This document shows, piece by piece, positions 1 to 5,569 of a stretch of DNA of 6,871 nt. This DNA comes from Fibrobacteraceae bacterium (GTDB lineage Bacteria; Fibrobacterota; Fibrobacteria; Fibrobacterales; Fibrobacteraceae). The stretch is taken from positions 24,260 through 31,130 of the forward strand of contig JABUUT010000022.1 of the NCBI GenBank assembly GCA_021443045.1, given 5' to 3'. The translations under genes and the position numbers were made by a program. Below the pieces are notes generated by a model that was given only the letters and a program-made list of their open reading frames with translations, was not told the origin of the DNA and made no database searches. Within the stretch, counting starts at the first letter, position 1. Every line of letters starts with the position of its first letter.

Positions 1-3000
1 CTGTCGATCACCCAGAAGGAACCGCCAAAGTAAAGGATGGACCGTTTATTTTTAATCAAATTGTGTAACGGCAAGCTATCAATGAATGTGGTTGCTGTAT
101 AGCCGACAACCTCATTCTGGGCATCGTTGACTATTTGTCTAGATAGCGTGGCCGTGTAGCCACCTTCCACCGTGAAGTTGTAGTCCTTGTCCATGACCTT
201 CATGGCAACATCCACGATTGCCGTCAGCGTCGAAACCAATACTCCGGGGAACGTACCCGTAAAGTCATAGATTCTGCTCCAAAGATCCGCTATCCCAACT
301 GTCCTGTTGTCGGGCTGGCCATCACCAAAATTGCAGGTCAGTACGTTGTGCGCATTGTACCTGTGGAAGTTGTCGTCACCGCTCCGCACACCAAAGCCCG
401 AGTAGCCACGGTCCTGGATGATGAAGCCGTCCTTGGAACTGGCAAGCGTTATCGACTGGTTGTCCTGCTGGTCGTGGGCCTGACCGTTGGTCCACATATC
501 GCCACCTTCCGCAATCATCGAAAGGGAGACCGTGTCCCTAGTGCCATCCTTGAGTTTTCTAACAGCAGTAATCATACCGATTCCGTCCTTGAAGCCGCTC
601 CAGAGGTTACCCCGGTTCGGCAGTTTCTTCTTGGTAGAATTATACATATTTGTGTCGGGGTATCCAAACGCGGTGAGCACATTTACCTTGCCATCGAGCA
701 CCTTCTGAGGATAGGCCTCTGCCATGGCCAGGTACCTGGCATCCCCGGTGAGCTTCGCCCACACGCGGTAGTCCGGGTTGTAGGTCACGCCATCGTCCAC
801 TTCGACCGGGATCAGTCCGTAAGAAGCACCGCCCTTCCCCACCGGCCTCGAGAAATCGAACATATAGTCCGGTGACTTCATAAAGTCCTCATTCACCTTA
901 AACTTTTCGCCCTGCGTCTTGGAGGTGTACGCATCCTTCATCGCGGCCAGCACGTAGGTCAGGTCATCCCAGATGTACTGGGAATACCCGGTTCCCTCGG
1001 AGTAGCCACCATTTTCACCATAGTGGTGCCCCAGCGCGCCGTTGACTTTGGCAAGATTGTCGCCGGACCCATAGTGGATGTACTCGTAGAGGGCGAGGCT
1101 TCCGTACGCCTTTATGACGATGTTGTTGTAGTCCAGAAACGGCCCTGCCAGCTCCAACCACGCCAAAACACCATCGTAAACGGACTTGTAGAACATCAGC
1201 GAGTAATTTCTGAAGTCGGTCTTGTTCAGCCACGCAAGGAGCGACACCCTGACCATGGCCTCGGAGACGTTGATGAGGTTGTTCTGGTGGTTCTCGAAAA
1301 TGCCCATGTCCGATTCGAATACGTTCACCGCACAGTTTTTCACATCCTGGGCGTAGTCATACTCCATCGTGTATATGTCAATGTATTTATGGCATGCATC
1401 CGTGTACGACCCTTTCTTGACGGCCTTGTACAGTTTCTTGTATTTCTCGACCACCGTGCCGGAAATGTTCACCACGTTGTAGCATTGTTCCATCCATTCC
1501 AAAGTCGCCGCAGCCTTGTCTATGAAATTGCTTTTCACGGCAAAGTAGTCCGTAAACAGGTATGTAACGTTGTTGGCATCGGTGATTGTCACCTTACCGT
1601 CGTTCTCGGAATACGAGAACCTGGCAATGCCGGCTCCCGGAGCCTTTGAGGCAAACTCCGTGGGCATCTTGGAAAGGATTGCGTCGGCAAGGAGGATGTC
1701 GAGATTTTTCCTCGTCTGCTCCCACTTGCAAGACTCCGCCGTGCCACCACAGGCATCACTCGACTTGACATCCGCCATCTTGACCAGCCGCTGATTCCGC
1801 AGATTACTCAGAACATCAATGATGCCCGCATTATTTCCATCTTTTCCGACAAGGCTTTCGTAGTGCAGCGACCCCTGGTCAATCTCCCATTTTGGGTCGT
1901 CCGAATCCACAAATATTTTTTTCAGTTCGTCAATGTCAAGGCAGACCAGGTCTTCAAGAAAGCCTAATGTCCACGACACGCCATTGGCAATAGAACCTAC
2001 ACCCTTTTCAAAAATGTCAACAGCACCGTCTACAATATCTTCAGCCGTCTCTCTACAATCGTCAAATGCAGCACAAACAAGAGTCGGTATAGGTGCTACA
2101 ATAACACCAGGAACCCACCAAGGAAGAAATCGACTAAAATGCCCCACCTTGAAGTACGCGTAGCCGCCCACAATGCTGTCCACCTTCTCCTCAATCCAGC
2201 GGTTTTCCTCCTCGATGAAATGGAGCACCTTCAGCGAATCCATGCCATCCTTGTATTCGAAGTCAACAGGAATGGCGAGTACCGCACTGTCACCGGGGTT
2301 CAAGGTCGCGCTGTAATCATAGACATCCCCATAGATGTCCAGCCGGCCACCCGGCATGGGGACTGTCGGCCTGAGCGAAAGTTTCTTCACCACCGGGACC
2401 TTGCCGTCCTTGAAAATGCTCCTGTCGAAGGTCAGCTTGACCGATTTCCCTCTCGACGAAGTGCTCCCGAAGGAATAGGTCACCTCGACCTTTCCATCCT
2501 CCAACGACCTTTCCGTTTTCTCGATGGGTTCCTCTTTGGGCTGTTCCGCGGCAGCCCACCATTTTATCCTCAACTTGCGATACTCCGAGAACGCCAGCTC
2601 AAAAAATGGAGCGAATCCGTTCCTGTGGCTCAGGGCAAACGTCGAAGACCAGCCCGACAGCTTTTTTCTCTTGCCGCCCGCATACACATATCCATCCAAC
2701 TCGCGCCCATCTTCCGATTCCACCTGCACGTAGATGACGTTGTAGAACCAGTCCGGCAATTTCTCAATTTTGAAACGGGCGGAACTCCCACGGAACTTGT
2801 TTACCGTGTTCAGCTCACCCAGGTCGATGTAATCCCGGATTTTTTTCGCATAGAGCGTGTCAACGTATCTTTCAAACGCCGCAAGCACCGAATCGCGCCT
2901 TGAAGGTTCCCCGATTGCATTACACTTCGAGACCACGGGCCCAGCCTCCAGCCACCACTGTAGCGGAAGCTTCTGCGAGGGGCCGTGATAGACAATCGAA

Positions 3001-3287
3001 TTGTCGCCATCATAGGGGAAGTCAATCTGCGTGTAGTAGTCGAAAAGCTCATGCTCGCAGCCGTTGACAACCAAACGCCCCTGCAACGGAAGCGACGGAA
3101 TGGAATTGACACCCAGGACAACCTTGGTGTAGCCCCACCCGTAAGGCACGTCCGCAAGGACTATCTCGTCCCCATCGCTAAGGCTAATCACGGTCGGAAC
3201 GTTGTACGAAACACTATGGATTCCCGCAAAGGAGAATGTGACTAAAATTGACAGAAAAGCCGCAAATAGGAGTGCGCGATGATTCAT
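1..3287 (-). CDS. Large secreted heparinase II/III-like (polysaccharide lyase superfamily) protein, 3' end outside the window
   Basis: The frame is open for 1095 codons from ATG at 3287 to the left edge, so the C-terminus is missing. Residues 1-21 form a signal peptide (hydrophobic run, then SFA before G22), predicting export. Residues about 22-380 look beta-rich and end in a VGHFSRF motif (H383), like the last strand of ZU5-type beta domains. Residues about 560-850 look like a helical toroid, with NHQNN at 666-670 and GGYSEGTGYSQY at 760-771, close to the E-G-x-G-Y motif of heparinase II/III-like enzymes. Beyond, HDQQDNQSITL (H938), DGFIIQDRGYSG, NAHNVLT (H980) and a terminal R-S-I-L-Y-F-G-G-S-F-W-V-I-D pattern match the family's beta-sandwich. 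The family cleaves uronic-acid polysaccharides by beta-elimination; N666/H667, Y768 and H938 are candidate active-site residues by analogy only. Substrate is unknown. It starts 6 bp after the upstream gene and has no good ribosome site, suggesting translational coupling. Family call fairly secure, activity unproven. Confidence 0.8.
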   Translation of the reverse strand, partial: MNHRALLFAAFLSILVTFSFAGIHSVSYNVPTVISLSDGDEIVLADVPYGWGYTKVVLGVNSIPSLPLQGRLVVNGCEHELFDYYTQIDFPYDGDNSIVYHGPSQKLPLQWWLEAGPVVSKCNAIGEPSRRDSVLAAFERYVDTLYAKKIRDYIDLGELNTVNKFRGSSARFKIEKLPDWFYNVIYVQVESEDGRELDGYVYAGGKRKKLSGWSSTFALSHRNGFAPFFELAFSEYRKLRIKWWAAAEQPKEEPIEKTERSLEDGKVEVTYSFGSTSSRGKSVKLTFDRSIFKDGKVPVVKKLSLRPTVPMPGGRLDIYGDVYDYSATLNPGDSAVLAIPVDFEYKDGMDSLKVLHFIEEENRWIEEKVDSIVGGYAYFKVGHFSRFLPWWVPGVIVAPIPTLVCAAFDDCRETAEDIVDGAVDIFEKGVGSIANGVSWTLGFLEDLVCLDIDELKKIFVDSDDPKWEIDQGSLHYESLVGKDGNNAGIIDVLSNLRNQRLVKMADVKSSDACGGTAESCKWEQTRKNLDILLADAILSKMPTEFASKAPGAGIARFSYSENDGKVTITDANNVTYLFTDYFAVKSNFIDKAAATLEWMEQCYNVVNISGTVVEKYKKLYKAVKKGSYTDACHKYIDIYTMEYDYAQDVKNCAVNVFESDMGIFENHQNNLINVSEAMVRVSLLAWLNKTDFRNYSLMFYKSVYDGVLAWLELAGPFLDYNNIVIKAYGSLALYEYIHYGSGDNLAKVNGALGHHYGENGGYSEGTGYSQYIWDDLTYVLAAMKDAYTSKTQGEKFKVNEDFMKSPDYMFDFSRPVGKGGASYGLIPVEVDDGVTYNPDYRVWAKLTGDARYLAMAEAYPQKVLDGKVNVLTAFGYPDTNMYNSTKKKLPNRGNLWSGFKDGIGMITAVRKLKDGTRDTVSLSMIAEGGDMWTNGQAHDQQDNQSITLASSKDGFIIQDRGYSGFGVRSGDDNFHRYNAHNVLTCNFGDGQPDNRTVGIADLWSRIYDFTGTFPGVLVSTLTAIVDVAMKVMDKDYNFTVEGGYTATLSRQIVNDAQNEVVGYTATTFIDSLPLHNLIKNKRSILYFGGSFWVID

Positions 3288-3293
3288 AAAAGG

Positions 3294-3737
3294 CTATTGA
3301 AAAAGTGCGATTGACTGGATGGGGCAATAAAGCGCTGACAGAGCATCAATAATACGACATTGTTGCGTTGTGACATTGGTCAGGGAAGAATCCTTGGCAA
3401 GCCCGGCACCGCCCTCACTCGGATTGGCGTAGATGATACCGACCGACGACCTCGTCGCGTAGGCAGTCTGCAAAATAGCTTGCAACTCCTTGTACGTAAA
3501 GTCCGAAGAATGGACATAGAAGCGGATGGGTCTATCGCCATATTTAACAGCATCCTGGTCCATAAAGAAAATTGCGCCAGAGGCATCGATGCTCATTCCG
3601 ATAGAAAGGATGTTTGTCGAAACAATGCAGCTCGTATTGGCTATGCCCGCCACATTTTCGGATTTTTTTGTATTGCAGCCCGTTTGCGCAAACGTTAGTG
3701 TTGTCAAGAGAGCGACGAATGCGATTATTTTGTACAT
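3294..3737 (-). CDS. Small exported protein of unknown function, first gene of the lyase operon
   Basis: This 147-residue protein has a clear N-terminal export signal: MYK, a hydrophobic run to residue 16, then FAQTGC. Cleavage after A17 by signal peptidase I fits better than lipoprotein processing at C21, because Q18 at the -3 position is poor for a lipobox. The mature part has Cys 21, 37, 127 and 138, which could form disulfides in the periplasm or outside the cell. I do not recognise the family. The order of elements is a beta-rich core (IGMSIDASGAIFFMD), a helix (YKELQAILQTAYA), a strand (SVGIIYA), a loop with a late Cys, and a closing strand (IQSIALF). This loosely recalls small secreted OB-fold proteins of the AB5-toxin B-subunit type, which is a guess. 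The ATG at 3737 was chosen because AAAGG sits about 7 nt upstream and it begins a signal peptide; a frame-open TTG at 3806 has no such support. It is almost certainly co-transcribed with the lyase-like gene 6 bp downstream. Confidence 0.8.
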   Translation of the reverse strand: MYKIIAFVALLTTLTFAQTGCNTKKSENVAGIANTSCIVSTNILSIGMSIDASGAIFFMDQDAVKYGDRPIRFYVHSSDFTYKELQAILQTAYATRSSVGIIYANPSEGGAGLAKDSSLTNVTTQQCRIIDALSALYCPIQSIALFQ

Positions 3738-3772
3738 AATTTGACCTTTATGAGGAACGTTAAAAAAATCGG

Positions 3773-3803
3773 ACAATACGTAAAAAAAAAACGATCTTGT
3801 CAA
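3773..3803 (-). promoter_or_regulatory. Candidate sigma-70-like promoter of the minus-strand operon
   Basis: Read on the minus strand, a perfect TTGACA (3803 to 3798) is followed after 19 nt by TATTGT (3778 to 3773), which matches four of six positions of the -10 consensus. The spacer is longer than the ideal 17 nt and contains a run of ten T (minus strand), which could bend the DNA. Transcription would start near 3766, leaving a leader of about 30 nt before the ATG at 3737. This is pattern matching only; promoter consensus in this lineage may differ. Confidence 0.4.
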
Positions 3804-3865
3804 CAAATTTATTGAAATAAATTTTTTACAAATTTATCCCCACGCACTATCCCTAACAAATTTAT
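3803..3865. repeat. Three direct copies of ACAAATTTAT
   Basis: The 10-bp word ACAAATTTAT occurs exactly at 3803-3812, 3828-3837 and 3856-3865, with start-to-start spacings of 25 and 28 bp. The second and third copies also share a following C. The first copy abuts the minus-strand -35 element, and the third lies 33 bp before the plus-strand ATG. Position and regular spacing suggest regulator binding sites, but AT-rich DNA makes chance matches more likely. Confidence 0.45.
3805..3824. repeat. Perfect AT palindrome with 9-bp arms and 2-bp centre
   Basis: AAATTTATT at 3805-3813 is followed by GA and then its exact reverse complement AATAAATTT at 3816-3824. It overlaps the first ACAAATTTAT copy and sits just upstream of the TTGACA of the minus-strand promoter, where an operator or activator site could lie. 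It has no GC and no flanking U-tract typical of a terminator, so a protein-binding site is the better guess. Confidence 0.4.
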
Positions 3866-3897
3866 CTTTACGTACGAGTTTATAAAAAGAGGAAGTC

Positions 3898-4743
3898 ATG
3901 AACAAGTTCAAAACCATTCTCGCCCTTTCGGCACTCGCCTTTTTGCAGGCCTGCTCCTCCGATGATTCGACCTCGGCATCGGACGGTTTCACCCTGGATT
4001 TCACCGAAATTCCTCAGTCTTGTACAGTTAATACAACCGAAAACGCAGTGTATATGACGACAGCCTATAAAAATTGGAGCAAATCCGAAATAGACACTTT
4101 CGATGGAAATTTTATTCACACAACACAAACTTTCATTGGACTGACAACAGCCGATGAAAAATTTATCTGCAATTCAATTAAAGAATTAGAAGAACTTGGA
4201 AAAATTCAAAATGTTATATGTAACGGAAACACAATCACATCCAGCACATCTTTGAAAGGTTGCAATCTTACCGTTGACCTCATAAAGACCTTTTATGAAG
4301 AAACGTGCAACAAGGCTATGTCAGGAGAACAAAGTACATCATTAGATGATTTATTTAATTCAACCTCGGCATCGGACGGTTTCACTCTGGACTTCACTGA
4401 AATCCCTCAGTCTTGTACAGTTAATACAACCGAAAACACCTTGTATCTAACGATTGCCCTAAAAAATTGGACTTGGTCCGAAACTGATGTTCTCGACGGC
4501 AATGTCACTCACATCACACAGACCTTCACCGGACTTACAAAAACAGAAGAGGAGTTTTTCTGCAACAAAGAAAAAGGAATTGAGGAGGAATTTAATGTTG
4601 TTTGCAATGGGAATGTCATAACATCTGATGTTTCAATAACGGAAAGCCAGAAAACAGAGTATGTGCAAGAAATTTATAATGTTATATGCGAGAAATTATT
4701 GAGCGGTAGCCTGACTTTAGAAGACTTCATTAATTTGATGTAA
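3898..4743 (+). CDS. Lipoprotein with two tandem domains of about 130 residues
   Basis: This 281-residue protein starts at ATG 3898, just after the ribosome site AGAGGAAG. Residues 1-18 are a lipoprotein signal with lipobox LQAC, so C19 would be lipidated, followed by SSDDS. The rest is an internal duplication: unit 1 (residues 24-154) and unit 2 (155-281) start with the identical run S-T-S-A-S-D-G-F-T-L-D-F-T-E-I-P-Q-S-C and onward to N49/N180. Both also share KNW, a DGN...T-Q-T-F-x-G-L-T segment, a CN...VICNGN or VVCNGN loop, and a late helix with Cys. Four cysteines are conserved between units (42/173, 91/222, 108/236, 137/264), suggesting the same disulfides in each; C122 is extra in unit 1. 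I do not recognise the domain; a surface or periplasmic location is inferred. The gene stands alone, divergent from the lyase operon and convergent with the pilin operon. Middle and 3' parts use more A/T-ending codons than its 5' end. Confidence 0.9.
   Translation: MNKFKTILALSALAFLQACSSDDSTSASDGFTLDFTEIPQSCTVNTTENAVYMTTAYKNWSKSEIDTFDGNFIHTTQTFIGLTTADEKFICNSIKELEELGKIQNVICNGNTITSSTSLKGCNLTVDLIKTFYEETCNKAMSGEQSTSLDDLFNSTSASDGFTLDFTEIPQSCTVNTTENTLYLTIALKNWTWSETDVLDGNVTHITQTFTGLTKTEEEFFCNKEKGIEEEFNVVCNGNVITSDVSITESQKTEYVQEIYNVICEKLLSGSLTLEDFINLM
3966..4044 (+). repeat. Direct repeat copy 1 inside the lipoprotein gene (79 bp)
   Basis: This segment matches 4359-4437 in 74 of 79 positions, exactly 393 bp (131 codons) away and in the same frame. 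The five differences are all third-position synonymous changes in codons for Ser, Thr, Asp, Thr and Ile. It covers the start of the first domain. Confidence 0.9.
4359..4437 (+). repeat. Direct repeat copy 2 inside the lipoprotein gene (79 bp)
   Basis: This is the partner of 3966-4044 and begins the second domain. After position 4437 the two copies diverge strongly at both DNA and protein level, while the overall domain pattern is kept. Confidence 0.9.
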
Positions 4744-4763
4744 CCCCCTTCCAAAAGATGGTT

Positions 4764-5219
4764 TCACGGGCCAACAATCCAGCTTCCCACGCCGTTATAC
4801 ACCACAATCCTACCTCTTTTTAGTTCCTTGCAATGCAAGGATTGAGTAAGCAGCGGCTCGGGTTGGTGGTGTCCACGCTGTTCGTTCGCCATGACAGCAT
4901 TTGCATTGTCTAAGACATACTTCCCATCGATACATTTACCCGGATGCTCTTGCAGAATCCTTTTTGTTTTGGCAACGTCTACGGTTCGTTGTATGTAGGC
5001 AGCGTCTTTCTTTTCAAAGGCGATGCGGCCCTTGACTGCCTGGGTGTAGAGGTGCATGGCGAGGGTGAAGAAGATGCCCGCGACTGCCATGGTGACGACA
5101 AGTTCTATCAGAGTAAATCCATGACACTTGCGAGGACAGAAACTGGATCCTTCGCCGTCGTTGACGGCTCTGGATGACGCTTTGGGGAGTGTGCACTTGG
5201 TAAGGCTCAAAAATCTCAT
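4764..5219 (-). CDS. GspH-like prepilin / pseudopilin with a long leader
   Basis: This 151-residue protein carries a class III (prepilin) signal: the motif GFTLIELVVTMAVAG has G34 as cleavage site, F35 as the first mature residue and Glu at mature +5 (E39), followed by a hydrophobic helix to about Y58. Such proteins are cut and methylated by prepilin peptidase and assemble into type II secretion pseudopili or type IV pili. The motif is closest in style to GspH or general minor pilins. Mature C96 and C130 could form a disulfide; the end is G-V-G-S-W-I-V-G-P. The start at 5219 is chosen because its ATG overlaps the stop of the preceding gene (ATGA) and AGGAGG lies 5 nt upstream; ATG at 5240 lacks this. 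The resulting leader of 34 residues is unusually long and polar, with two Cys near the cleavage site. It is the last gene visible in the operon and converges on the lipoprotein gene with a 20-bp gap. Confidence 0.85.
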   Translation of the reverse strand: MRFLSLTKCTLPKASSRAVNDGEGSSFCPRKCHGFTLIELVVTMAVAGIFFTLAMHLYTQAVKGRIAFEKKDAAYIQRTVDVAKTKRILQEHPGKCIDGKYVLDNANAVMANEQRGHHQPEPLLTQSLHCKELKRGRIVVYNGVGSWIVGP

Positions 5220-5569
5220 TTCATCCTCCTGTATTCGCATTTGTACAGGGTGCGGGTGGTGTCCGTCTTGTTGCGGATGGAGGTTGCCTTGTAGCAGGTT
5301 TCGTCACCGACTGTTTGCGCGTTTATCAGGGTTTCCCACAGCACTCCCAGGGAATCCGTGTGCACAATCATCGTGTCTTTTTGCAAATCCTCGTTCAGGT
5401 AAAGGTTCAGCTTGCTCAGATAGTTTCCGTAATCATCCACCCAAACCTTTTGCGTTACTTTGTTTGGATATAGGTAACCCATGAGCATCACGCCTGTGGT
5501 GGTGAGTATGGCGAAACTCACCAGAACTTCGACCAGTGTAGATCCCTTTTTATTCTTGTTAGAAGGCAA
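5216..5569 (-). CDS. GspI-like small pseudopilin (TTG start)
   Basis: This 117-residue protein has the prepilin signature KKG, then STLVEVLVSFAIL, with G9 as the cleavage site, S10 as the first mature residue and Glu at mature +5 (E14). The pattern is very like GspI (MTLLEVLVALAIF in general form), a minor pseudopilin of the type II secretion tip complex. The remainder is short, with N-terminal helix residues followed by a small beta-type domain and a Cys pair (ETCYK and YKCEY). The TTG at 5569 is chosen because AAGGAGG lies 6 nt upstream and gives a normal 9-residue leader; the frame is open further to a TTG at 5596, but that start has no ribosome site. It overlaps the preceding gene by 11 bp and the following gene by 4 bp, so all three are translationally linked. 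GspI assignment is by motif and position, not by alignment. Confidence 0.85.
   Translation of the reverse strand: MPSNKNKKGSTLVEVLVSFAILTTTGVMLMGYLYPNKVTQKVWVDDYGNYLSKLNLYLNEDLQKDTMIVHTDSLGVLWETLINAQTVGDETCYKATSIRNKTDTTRTLYKCEYRRMK
5225..5230 (-). promoter_or_regulatory. Ribosome binding site AGGAGG fixing the start at 5219
   Basis: The perfect AGGAGG lies inside the 3' end of the GspI-like gene (encoding its R-R) and is 5 nt ahead of the ATG that overlaps its stop codon. This decides between the ATG at 5219 and the one at 5240. Confidence 0.8.

Larger units (their letters stand above)
3738..3897. other. AT-rich intergenic region between divergent genes
   Basis: This 160-bp gap separates the start of the minus-strand operon (3737) from the start of the plus-strand lipoprotein gene (3898). 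It is much more AT-rich than the coding DNA. It holds the candidate minus-strand promoter, a run of ten A at 3782-3791, three ACAAATTTAT repeats and a palindrome. For the plus strand only a weak promoter candidate is visible: TTTACA at 3825-3830 and TATCCC at 3848-3853, spaced 17 nt. The lipoprotein gene has a purine-rich ribosome site, AGAGGAAG, at 3888-3895 just ahead of its ATG. Confidence 0.7.

Noticed and set aside
348..2903. Long open frames on the plus strand (348..875, 1023..1649, 2139..2903)
   Set aside because: They lie antisense to the continuous large minus-strand gene, have no ribosome sites or recognisable motifs, and read as typical shadows of its G/C-ending codons.
3782..3791. 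Run of ten A as a terminator U-tract for a minus-strand transcript
   Set aside because: No GC-rich stem adjoins it, and it lies within the spacer of the candidate promoter.
3294..3806. Longer version of the small secreted protein from a TTG at 3806
   Set aside because: It would place 23 residues before a clear signal peptide, overlaps the promoter region and has no ribosome site; ATG 3737 has AAAGG at good spacing.
3880..4128. Minus-strand frame opposite the lipoprotein start
   Set aside because: It overlaps a gene with a textbook lipobox and ribosome site, and encodes nothing recognisable.
4744..4763. Possible bidirectional terminator in the convergent gap
   Set aside because: The 20-bp gap shows no hairpin with a T-tract on either strand.
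4764..5240. Longer GspH-like prepilin from ATG 5240
   Set aside because: No ribosome site precedes it, whereas ATG 5219 has AGGAGG and an ATGA overlap with the upstream stop.
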